This document shows, piece by piece, positions 6,501 through 12,611 of a stretch of DNA of 14,700 nucleotides. The DNA comes from Chloroflexota bacterium (GTDB lineage Bacteria; Chloroflexota; Dehalococcoidia; Lucifugimonadales; JADFKI01). The notes under the pieces were generated by a model, which was not told the origin of the DNA, searched no databases, and was given only the letters and a program-made list of their open reading frames with translations. Position numbers and translations under genes: made by a program. Each line of letters starts with the position of its first letter. The first letter of the stretch is position 1. The stretch lies in assembly GCA_024648655.1 (NCBI GenBank), contig JAGGDZ010000250.1, positions 1 through 14,700 on the forward strand. The letters are read 5' to 3'.

Positions 6501-7724
6501 CTATACGATGCCTTGCTCACGCAGCAAGCCTATTTTTCCTTCTGTGTAACCGAGACTACACAGTACCTCATCGGTGTGCTGCCCGAGCAGCGGCGCAGGA
6601 CGCCTGATGCACCACGGTGATTCGTTCATAATGAACGGTCTGCCGGGATATGTCAGATCCCCTGCAAAGGGATGTTCGATTTCGGGGAAAGCTCCCCGCT
6701 TTTGGAATTCACTATCACCCACAAAGTCTGAAGCGGCGTTGATCGGAGCGCTAAGCACGCCCACTTCCTGTGCCACATGCCAGATTTCCCGCTTTGTTCG
6801 CTCCAGACACCATGGAATGAAGTAAGTGTTGAACTCATCCTCAAGCTCCGGATCGTACTGAGCTTCGGGTGTGTACCACCGCTCTTCCAGAAGCACGTCC
6901 GGCGCGCCCATCATTACGACCACGCGGTCGAAGTAGTTGCGCCCTCCCGCAACCTGTACATAGCCGTCCTGACATATAAAGACGCCATTCGGATAGCCGC
7001 CCGCGGTTGCGGTTGCGCTACGTTTTGAGATTTCGCCATTGTACTGGTATGCCAGAAGCATACTCATCCTGCGGTCTATCGACCCGATCTGTGTTTCCAT
7101 CAGTGACACATCGACATGTTGGCTGCCATCGGCGAAGACAGCGCCCAATGTGGCTGTGGCGGCGATCGCTCCGGCCTGGTACAGGACGACATGCTCGCCG
7201 AGCTTGAGAGGTTCTCGGTCCTCCAGTCCGGTGGAGTACATTTCACCGCCCATTCCATAGATGATAATGTCCGACGCCTTGAAGTCCTTATATGGGCCAG
7301 TCTGCCCGAAGTTGGAAATGGACGTCATCACAATCTTTGGGTTTATTGTGCGAAGTATCTCGTAGTCGATGCCGTATGAACCCATCTGACCAGGACGGAA
7401 ACTCTCCACGACTACATCCACATTTTCCACAAGCTGCTTGACAATATCCTGTCCTTCCGAGGACTTGAGATTCAAGGTCAGACTACGCTTGTTGGTGTTG
7501 AGGTGCAGGAAAGTTCCGCTCTTTTCGAGATGTGGCACGTCTCTCGGAAAAGGTCCTATCCGGCGCGCGCCGTCTCCGCTTCCCGGCCGTTCCACCTTCA
7601 ACACATCCGCCCCATAGTCCGCCAGCAACTTGGTAGCATAGGGCCCCGCGATATAGTGAGTAAAGTCCAACACACGCAGGTCGGAGAGCGCGCCCTCATG
7701 CTCTTGTTCGGCGGACTTTTGCAT
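6501..7724 (-). CDS. CaiB/BaiF family CoA-transferase-like protein lacking the catalytic Asp
   Basis: The frame is open upstream to 7775, but I choose the ATG at 7724 because GAGG (plus-strand 7731-7734) lies 6 bases before it and the family core (LSDLRVLDFTHYIAGPYATKLLADYGADVLKVERPG) begins at residue 13; this gives 407 residues. The fold is clearly family III (also GQTGP at 140-144 and VDVSLMET at 204-211). Where relatives have D-x-x-x-G in front of the helix (formyl-CoA transferase Asp169, CaiB Asp169), this protein has L181-Y-Q-A-G185. The TGKGQ loop is also reduced to ADGSQ (198-202). It may be a non-catalytic subunit, or use a different residue such as Glu177. It is the first gene of the operon, 20 bp ahead of an Asp-containing paralog. 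Family assignment is firm; activity is uncertain. Confidence 0.86.
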   Translation of the reverse strand: MQKSAEQEHEGALSDLRVLDFTHYIAGPYATKLLADYGADVLKVERPGSGDGARRIGPFPRDVPHLEKSGTFLHLNTNKRSLTLNLKSSEGQDIVKQLVENVDVVVESFRPGQMGSYGIDYEILRTINPKIVMTSISNFGQTGPYKDFKASDIIIYGMGGEMYSTGLEDREPLKLGEHVVLYQAGAIAATATLGAVFADGSQHVDVSLMETQIGSIDRRMSMLLAYQYNGEISKRSATATAGGYPNGVFICQDGYVQVAGGRNYFDRVVVMMGAPDVLLEERWYTPEAQYDPELEDEFNTYFIPWCLERTKREIWHVAQEVGVLSAPINAASDFVGDSEFQKRGAFPEIEHPFAGDLTYPGRPFIMNESPWCIRRPAPLLGQHTDEVLCSLGYTEGKIGLLREQGIV

Positions 7725-8125
7725 GTCGTACCTCGATCGCGGGATTGAACAGTTTCCAGTATATGCTGGGCGCAATTGGAAAGCATCCGGCGCGTAGAGT
7801 TTCGGTCCGGAATGCCCAATAGTCTAACCCAAACTCCAGCCTAATGGAAACCGAGGTTTGAAGCGAATGGTTGAGCATACCGAGGAGACCGATTCGCATG
7901 AGGGGCGTTCCATCAGGAGGTATGACTGATGGTCGCCTTGTGCCGTCTCAAGCATTTCGGAAGCTCTTGTGACGCACAAGCGCTGACATACCCTTGGCAA
8001 TAAGGAATTGGCAAAGAAAACCCTCGTAATCGATACAAATGGTCTTGCCTATATAGTCTCGCCTATATTGCAGGGAAAGAACTTCAGCGCACTTCCGGAT
8101 TGAATGGAAGGGAAACTCTCCGCGT
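7725..8125. other. Intergenic stretch without a convincing gene
   Basis: These 401 bp lie between the start of the CaiB operon and the end of the GOLPH3-like gene, both on the minus strand. I see only weak features. An imperfect inverted repeat (GCGAAT about 7863-7868 with ATTCGC about 7892-7897) is present. An AGGAGG at about 7916-7921 on the plus strand is followed by very short frames (16-24 codons). A 31-codon plus-strand frame (8008-8103) has a KKTLVIDTN start reminiscent of a PIN-domain N-terminus but stops at once. The stretch must hold the promoter of the CaiB operon, but no good -35/-10 pair stood out. Possibly a decayed small-gene region. Confidence 0.4.
7731..7734 (-). promoter_or_regulatory. 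Shine-Dalgarno that sets the start at 7724
   Basis: GAGG on the minus strand, 6 bases before the ATG at 7724. No comparable purine run precedes the upstream in-frame ATG at 7775, so the 17 extra residues from that start are probably not made. Confidence 0.5.
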
Positions 8126-8776
8126 TTAATAGGCGTGCGGTTGCACTGAGGCGGCAATGGACATCTCAATGTCGTAAATGCCCTTCGACAAAGCCTGCCC
8201 GATTAGGTCAAGCCGACGGACTTGTTCGATGCGAGCCGACACATTTTCCAGTTCTCGCCTGGAGAATATGCCCTTGAAGATGCCGCATGCGTCGGCAAGG
8301 CAAATGATAACCACGTCTCGAGGGGTCGGAATTTCGTCGCTGAAAAGCACACCCATAATGCGCAGCTTCACCTCGCGCTCAGCTGTGCCGTCAACGGACG
8401 GGTAGCGCCGCGAACGAAAGACCCATAGGAAGCGGTCATCCTCCACTTCCAGAATCCCCTGGTCAATCAGTCGCTTTAGTGCTTCCTCACGAATGGCGTC
8501 CGCCCTGTCCGCAGTACGTTCAAGCCAGTAGTTCGTGCCGTGCTCTTTACCTTGAGCTATATCGGCTAGCGCTTGGTCCAAGAGGCTGTCTCCGGTGGGA
8601 GTGTCATCAATCAGGATCATTTTTTCCAAGTCGGTGTCGATTCGGTTTTCGAGCGCAAGGTCCATCAACACTCCGCCGGCGAGCGCGTAATCCAGAGACC
8701 ATTTTGGCACACGGGCGAATCGCCCATCGCCATCGTTTAGCAGCAGCAGAATGATTTCTTCAGAGAATCTCAGCAT
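8126..8776 (-). CDS. GOLPH3/GPP34-domain protein
   Basis: The 216-residue protein matches the bacterial GPP34 (Golgi phosphoprotein 3-like) pattern almost end to end: FSEEIILLLLNDGDGRF (4-20), VPKWSLDYALAGGVLMDLALENRID (split over 23-47) and ILIDDTPTGDSLLD (54-67). A middle helix region with LIDQGILEVEDDRFLWVF (103-120) and a C-terminal helical part with PTPRDVVIICLADACGIF (150-167) complete it. Eukaryotic relatives bind phosphatidylinositol-4-phosphate on Golgi membranes and recruit glycosyltransferases; bacterial ones have no settled function. Trp26 aligns with the lipid-pocket tryptophan of GOLPH3, but I do not see an equivalent of the neighbouring arginine. No signal peptide or membrane segment is present. 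TCACCTCC on the plus strand (8783-8790) gives a very strong Shine-Dalgarno GGAGGTGA. The gene is divergent from the ATP-grasp gene. Family call is confident; function is unknown. Confidence 0.85.
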   Translation of the reverse strand: MLRFSEEIILLLLNDGDGRFARVPKWSLDYALAGGVLMDLALENRIDTDLEKMILIDDTPTGDSLLDQALADIAQGKEHGTNYWLERTADRADAIREEALKRLIDQGILEVEDDRFLWVFRSRRYPSVDGTAEREVKLRIMGVLFSDEIPTPRDVVIICLADACGIFKGIFSRRELENVSARIEQVRRLDLIGQALSKGIYDIEMSIAASVQPHAY

Positions 8777-8804
8777 AATGTCTCACCTCCATCTTTTATG
8801 ATTG

Positions 8805-8826
8805 CCATCCCGCACCGATTGGATGG
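8805..8826. repeat. Short inverted repeat upstream of the GOLPH3-like gene
   Basis: CCATCC (8805-8810) and GGATGG (8821-8826) form a perfect 6-bp palindromic pair with a 10-bp centre, 29 bp upstream of the GOLPH3-like start. It could be an operator or a small leader hairpin for that gene. The length is short enough to be chance. Confidence 0.25.
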
Positions 8827-8842
8827 TTAGAATACACCGTGT

Positions 8843-8870
8843 CTTACATAAACCATAATAGCATGATAAT
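8843..8870 (+). promoter_or_regulatory. Possible sigma-70-like promoter for the ATP-grasp operon
   Basis: CTTACA (8843-8848) and GATAAT (8865-8870) are separated by 16 bp, matching 4 of 6 and 5 of 6 consensus bases. It lies in an AT-rich divergent region of 270 bp. It is 176 bp from the ATG at 9047, so it would leave a long leader. Other AT-rich hexamers nearby could serve equally well. Confidence 0.25.
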
Positions 8871-9046
8871 ATGCGCCACAAATACACTAGGCTTTATACA
8901 TGTTAGCACTTTAATCCATTTCCTGTCTTTCATTTTATCCGAGAGGCGGGCAGGATTTCGTACATTCAGTGGATTTTCAAGCCACACAGTCTCTTTTGCT
9001 CCTCTTGAGGTGCATGGGAACTTCTGCATAAGCGGGTGCGGGTACT

Positions 9047-10507
9047 ATGGACTTTGACGCCTACACTTTGGATGACGCCATCTACGACGAGTTGTTCCTA
9101 AATGACGGAACGCCTCGTGAGCATTGCTCGCAACTCTACCAGACATTGAGCGAGCTTTCTGCTGAAGAACTTGCTGCTGTGCAGGAACGGGTGACTCGCT
9201 CATTCTCAAACGAAGGAATTACATTCACGGTTTATGGAGACGAAGAAGCCGAAGAGCGGATTATTCCCATAGATTGTGTACCGCGCATCCTGCCTTACTC
9301 AGACTGGGAGAAGATAGAAAGCGGGCTGATTCAACGCATCAAAGCACTGAATCTCTTCCTGGAAGATGTCTATGGTCGGTCCCAGATCAAGGATCGCCAC
9401 GGAGTGCCTCGGATAGTCCATGACGGCGTAATGCCGGAAGATATGGTATTGGACTGCCCGCAGTATCGACAGGAAATGCAGGGTTTTACGGCGCCTTATG
9501 GTGCGTGGGTTTCAATTTGCGGCAGCGATATTCTGCGCACCAGAGACGGTTTCGTCGTACTTGAGGACAACCTGCGTGTGCCGTCCGGTGTTTCTTATAT
9601 GATTGCCAACCGGAAGGCTGTGAAGGCCAGCTTTCGCCGTCTTTACCGAAGTTCTCGCGTGCTGGAAGTGGAGCGCTACGGAAGTACGCTGTTGGAGACG
9701 TTGCGCGAACTGGCGCCTCATGGGATCGCAAACCCCACTATCGCGCTGCTTACGCCGGGAGTTTATAACTCCGCCTTCTACGAGCACATGTTTCTCGCGC
9801 ACGAGCTAGGTGCGGAACTTGTGGAAGGGCGAGATCTTCTTGTGAATAATGGGTTCGTTTATATGAGAACGACAGAAGGTCTGCGGCGTGTTGACATCAT
9901 CTACCGGCGTGTTGACGATGACTTCATAGACCCTCTCGTCTTCAGACACGACTCTCTGCTTGGCGTTCCAGGCTTAGTTGAAGCGTATAAGCTAGGAAAC
10001 GTGACGCTGGCGAACGCTCCGGGCACAGGCGTCGCGGACGACAAGAGCGTATATGCTTTTGTGCCCGATATGATTCGGTACTACCTCGCAGAGGAGCCAC
10101 TCATTGCCAATGTCGAAACATACCTGTGCAGACGACCGAAAGACCTAGAGTACACTCTGGACAACCTTGATGAACTCGTCGTGAAGCGAGTCGGCGAATC
10201 CGGAGGATACGGGATGCTGGTTGGAGTTCAGGCTACGAAGCGAGAGCGTGATGAATACGCTCAGCAGATATTGGCAAACCCGTCGGACTTCATATCACAG
10301 CCTACCCTGTCATTTTCGCAATCGCCCTGCTTCGTTGATGGTCGCTACGAACCACGCCATGTAGATTTGCGTCCCTTCATACTTCACGGACGGCAAACTC
10401 GCATTGTGCCAGGCGCATTCTGCCGCGTAGCGCTAAAGCGTGGCGGTCTAGTCGTAAATTCCAGCCAAGGTGGTGGTGGCAAAGACCTTTGGGTGTTAGA
10501 AGAATAG
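9047..10507 (+). CDS. Circularly permuted ATP-grasp type 2 family protein (COG2308-like)
   Basis: The 486-residue protein has the normal length and the full succession of family signatures. These are EDNLRVPSGVSYM (173-185), RVDIIYRRVDDDFIDPL (281-297), LANAPGTGVADDK (321-333), VPDMIRYYLAEEP (339-351), VVKRVGESGGYGMLVG (378-393), RHVDLRPF (437-444) and VVNSSQGGGGKDLWVL (469-484). ATP-grasp proteins form amide or ester bonds through acyl-phosphates; this permuted group is predicted from neighbourhoods to make a peptide or peptide-like compound with alpha-E proteins, transglutaminase-like proteins and a proteasome-like protease. Its partner alpha-E gene lies 313 bp downstream; the other partners are not in this window. 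The Shine-Dalgarno is weak (GGGT-type), and an upstream in-frame ATG at 9014 is blocked by a stop, so 9047 is the first usable start. The product is unknown. Confidence 0.92.
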   Translation: MDFDAYTLDDAIYDELFLNDGTPREHCSQLYQTLSELSAEELAAVQERVTRSFSNEGITFTVYGDEEAEERIIPIDCVPRILPYSDWEKIESGLIQRIKALNLFLEDVYGRSQIKDRHGVPRIVHDGVMPEDMVLDCPQYRQEMQGFTAPYGAWVSICGSDILRTRDGFVVLEDNLRVPSGVSYMIANRKAVKASFRRLYRSSRVLEVERYGSTLLETLRELAPHGIANPTIALLTPGVYNSAFYEHMFLAHELGAELVEGRDLLVNNGFVYMRTTEGLRRVDIIYRRVDDDFIDPLVFRHDSLLGVPGLVEAYKLGNVTLANAPGTGVADDKSVYAFVPDMIRYYLAEEPLIANVETYLCRRPKDLEYTLDNLDELVVKRVGESGGYGMLVGVQATKRERDEYAQQILANPSDFISQPTLSFSQSPCFVDGRYEPRHVDLRPFILHGRQTRIVPGAFCRVALKRGGLVVNSSQGGGGKDLWVLEE

Positions 10508-10581
10508 CCGACCAACATGCATTGCGATGTAGTGCCGATCTCTAAGCATCATCCTTACGGTACACCTATGCGGAGCGCAAC

Positions 10582-10815
10582 ATGAAAACTGTTACTACCA
10601 CACTGGCAAATCGGCATCCTAGATGTAGGTGCATTAGTAGTAGGTGCATTAGTATTTGTAAGTTCATTCCTGTTGTGGCACCTGCTGCACTTCATAATTA
10701 GGCGCCCGAGTTACTTCAAATGTTGAGCGTTACGCACAGGATAGCGGAGAGCTGGGGATTGGAAGCATACCCCGAATTCGCGCCGATACCTGAAGAATAC
10801 GACGAAGAGGACTGA
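10582..10815 (+). pseudogene. Candidate frame-disrupted small membrane-protein gene
   Basis: An ATG at 10582 opens one frame that stops at 10699-10701. The neighbouring frame, about 10610-10700, encodes an uninterrupted hydrophobic span: IGILDVGALVVGALVFV, then SSFLLWHLLHFIIRR, ending at the TGA at 10724-10726. The first frame then reopens from 10702 to 10815 and encodes a plausible soluble tail with a strongly acidic end (ESWGLEAYPEF, then PIPEEYDEED). Joined, this would be a one-span membrane protein of about 75 residues whose stop lies 5 bp before the alpha-E start. Two frame changes are needed, so it is a decaying gene, a sequencing error, or chance. A short intact frame (10720-10815, 31 codons) could be made on its own, but its Shine-Dalgarno is poor. 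I know no named family for it. Confidence 0.35.
10625..10654 (+). repeat. Exact 15-bp tandem duplication
   Basis: GTAGGTGCATTAGTA occurs twice in direct succession (10625-10639 and 10640-10654). The length is a multiple of three, so in the hydrophobic frame it duplicates VGALV without breaking the frame. That is compatible with a replication-slippage event inside a coding or formerly coding sequence. Confidence 0.8.
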
Positions 10816-10820
10816 TTGCA

Positions 10821-11786
10821 ATGCTTGCACGCACGGCACAGGGCATCTACTGGATGAGCCGCTACCTAGAGCGCGCTCAACATCTCTGCGGTATGTTGAA
10901 GTTGCAGTCTGAAGCTCTGGTTGACCGCCCTATCCGTGAAATTCATTTAGGCTGGAGTCGAATTTATGCCAGCATCGGGAGAATGCCCCCTGCCGGTGGT
11001 ACGGTGCTGGTTGACAACGATGACTATATGCTGGCGGACTCATACACACTGGCGGACGACCTGACCTTCGAGCGAACTAACCAAGATTCTGTCTGGAGTT
11101 GTTTCGCTCAGGGGCGCGAAAATGCGCGTCAGATCCGCCAATGCACCAGCGCAGAGATGTGGTCCTGCCTAAATATGGCATACTTGCAAGTACAAGGCAT
11201 GAATATCCAGGGCATTTGGAGAGGATCACCCGAGGGCTTTTACACATGGATGGTAGGCCAGTTAAACACCTTTGCGGGAATAGCCTCAGCCACCATGTAC
11301 CGCGATGAGGGCTGGCACTTCATGCAACTCGGCTACTTTATTGAGCGCGCTCAACTACTGTCCGGACTGCTCAATGTGCAGCTCGAACTGGACGATTCGG
11401 GCAGGGAACATTCGGACGGCGACTGGACAAGCCTGCTGCGTCTATATCATGCTCTTGAAGCCCATAGTCGCATCTACGGCATCGAAGTGAAACCCGAGAG
11501 TGTGATTGAACTCTTGAGCACCGACATCCTGCTGCCTCACTCGCTGATTCACTCCCTGGATATGGCATTGTATGAAGTTTCGACCATCGGCAATGGCCCC
11601 GATAAAAGGTCCAGTGGTAATGTGAAGGAGCACGCAAGTCGCCTAGCCTCCACAATCCATAATTGGCAAGAGCAACCCGATAAACAGGCTTTGCTTGCGA
11701 GAGTGAACGCGGACTGTCGGGAGCTTCACCAACTTGTAAATCAGACTTACTTCGATTACTTTTCCGAGAGTGCATTCACGAACTGA
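10821..11786 (+). CDS. Alpha-E domain protein (DUF403, COG2307-like)
   Basis: The 321-residue, largely helical protein has the family's usual length and its diagnostic N-terminus, MLARTAQGIYWMSRYLERA (1-19), repeated in spirit near residues 162-180 (EGWHFMQLGYFIERAQLL). The region around 98-118 (GRENARQIRQ, then TSAEMWSCLNM) also matches the family's E-N-A-R-x-x-R / S-x-E-M-W-x-x-L-N pattern. Alpha-E proteins almost always accompany the circularly permuted ATP-grasp protein, as here, and are thought to act with it in making a peptide-like product. No enzymatic residues are established. The gene is co-directional with the ATP-grasp gene and starts 5 bp after a small acidic-tail frame, which could allow translational coupling. 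A terminator-like hairpin lies about 225 bp downstream. Family call is firm; biochemical role unknown. Confidence 0.9.
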   Translation: MLARTAQGIYWMSRYLERAQHLCGMLKLQSEALVDRPIREIHLGWSRIYASIGRMPPAGGTVLVDNDDYMLADSYTLADDLTFERTNQDSVWSCFAQGRENARQIRQCTSAEMWSCLNMAYLQVQGMNIQGIWRGSPEGFYTWMVGQLNTFAGIASATMYRDEGWHFMQLGYFIERAQLLSGLLNVQLELDDSGREHSDGDWTSLLRLYHALEAHSRIYGIEVKPESVIELLSTDILLPHSLIHSLDMALYEVSTIGNGPDKRSSGNVKEHASRLASTIHNWQEQPDKQALLARVNADCRELHQLVNQTYFDYFSESAFTN

Positions 11787-11960
11787 TACGGACGCTACGG
11801 TGCGGGGAAAGCAGGCGCTTAAGGATGAATGGGCTAGGTCATTCTGGATAAAAACTAGAGGCACAATCAAAGAGAGACAACCTGATGCGGAGCGACATCA
11901 GCAGCGTGGTGGCGATGTAAATCCATTGGTCATCAAGGTAATATAGTGCGATAAATGAAG

Positions 11961-11988
11961 CAGCTTATGTTATATTATTGGTAAGCTG
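11961..11988 (+). repeat. Perfect 7-bp inverted repeat, first of two hairpins
   Basis: CAGCTTA (11961-11967) pairs with TAAGCTG (11982-11988) across a 14-base AT-rich loop. It lies 23 bp before the stronger terminator-like hairpin and could stabilise the 3' end of the alpha-E mRNA. There is no T-tract directly after it. Confidence 0.4.
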
Positions 11989-12011
11989 ATTCAGCATTTA
12001 ATTATAGAGCA

Positions 12012-12060
12012 AAGGCTCGATTATTCTCGTATTAGTCAGTGGAACGAGCCTTCGGTTTTT
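12012..12060 (+). terminator. Rho-independent-like terminator after the ATP-grasp/alpha-E genes
   Basis: AAGGCTCG (12012-12019) pairs perfectly with CGAGCCTT (12045-12052), followed by CGG and five T residues (12056-12060). The 25-base loop is longer than usual. The position between two co-directional gene sets fits a terminator. Because it also lies just before a possible promoter for the STAS gene, an attenuator role cannot be excluded, although nothing in the leader points to one. Confidence 0.6.
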
Positions 12061-12086
12061 GCAATAATAATTCTTTATTGTAGAAT
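12059..12086 (+). promoter_or_regulatory. Possible promoter of the partner-switching operon
   Basis: TTGCAA (12059-12064) and TAGAAT (12081-12086) are 16 bp apart, matching 4 of 6 and 5 of 6 sigma-70 consensus bases. It starts right behind the terminator hairpin and about 57 bp before the STAS start. Such operons are often controlled by their own alternative sigma factor, whose consensus I cannot tell here. Confidence 0.3.
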
Positions 12087-12142
12087 GTTCCCAACCAACT
12101 TGACCCTACTTCAGTTACCTGCAATGCAAGGAGACGGTATCA

Positions 12143-12481
12143 GTGAAAGTCACTATAGAGAGAGAAGGCGAAACTCTAGTTGCGATGGCGGAGGATCGAG
12201 TCGATGGAACTAATGCCAGCGAATTCCAGCAAGCATTAGAGGCTGCGATCAGTGAAAGTGACAGGATTGTAATTCTTGATTGTGAGCAATTGTCTTACAT
12301 AAGTAGCGCAGGTCTTAGAGTAGTTCTACTGACTGCCCGCGCCCTGCAGAGGCAGAATTCGAAGTTTGCGGTTTGCTCGCTCTCCGAGCAGATTCGCGAG
12401 GTCTTCGAGATTAGCGGCTTCGACAAGATTATCCCCGTGCATGCCAGTCGTGCAGACGCACTCGGTGCGCTTGGCGGTTAG
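12143..12481 (+). CDS. STAS-domain anti-anti-sigma factor (SpoIIAA/RsbV-like)
   Basis: The 112-residue protein is a single STAS domain of normal length. The key segment is VILDCEQLSYISSAGLRVVL (43-62). Ser54/Ser55 in the SSAGLR turn is the site that anti-sigma kinases phosphorylate in SpoIIAA and RsbV. DRVDGTNASEFQQAL (18-32) is the usual helix-1 region. When unphosphorylated, such a protein binds the anti-sigma kinase and frees the sigma factor or other target. The start is GTG at 12143, set by AAGGAG at 12128-12133, 9 bases upstream; no ATG fits better. The phosphatase and kinase that should act on it follow directly, with a 130-bp gap before the phosphatase. That gap shows no clear signal apart from the phosphatase Shine-Dalgarno. 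Confidence 0.9.
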   Translation: MKVTIEREGETLVAMAEDRVDGTNASEFQQALEAAISESDRIVILDCEQLSYISSAGLRVVLLTARALQRQNSKFAVCSLSEQIREVFEISGFDKIIPVHASRADALGALGG

Positions 12482-12611
12482 GCAGACTGAAGATTACGCC
12501 CATTTCTCTGAGGGATGCTCAGTTCAGGCAATTGTGTCGCCGATGCTTACTAGGCAAATGGGCTATGGGCACTAGCTTTCCTACTCCGAATAGTAAGATC
12601 GGAGGATATAC

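Larger units (their letters stand above)
10508..10820. other. Spacer between the ATP-grasp and alpha-E genes, holding a disrupted small gene
   Basis: These 313 bp are unexpectedly long between two genes that normally form a tight operon. The first 70 bp show nothing convincing. The rest holds the disrupted small membrane-protein frames and a 15-bp tandem duplication, which are listed separately. GAGG at about 10807-10810 precedes the alpha-E start, inside the end of the small frame. No terminator is visible, so read-through from the ATP-grasp gene is plausible. Confidence 0.5.
11787..12142. other. Intergenic region with hairpins separating two operons
   Basis: These 356 bp hold no credible gene. 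They become AT-rich after about 11930. They carry a perfect 7-bp inverted repeat (11961-11988), a terminator-like hairpin (12012-12060), and a possible promoter (12059-12086) for the signalling genes. All three are listed separately. Confidence 0.6.

Noticed and set aside
7696..7899. 67-codon minus-strand frame upstream of the CaiB operon
   Set aside because: It overlaps the start of the Asp-less CoA-transferase in a different frame, lacks a ribosome site, and has no recognisable family pattern.
8008..8103. 31-codon plus-strand frame with a PIN-like N-terminus (KKTLVIDTN)
   Set aside because: The resemblance covers only about ten residues, the start would be TTG with a badly spaced Shine-Dalgarno, and the frame ends before any further PIN motif. 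It is noted only as a possible relic.
12100..12128. TTGACC at 12100-12105 as a -35 element for the STAS gene
   Set aside because: The -10 position 17 bp downstream holds no TATAAT-like sequence and would collide with the Shine-Dalgarno.
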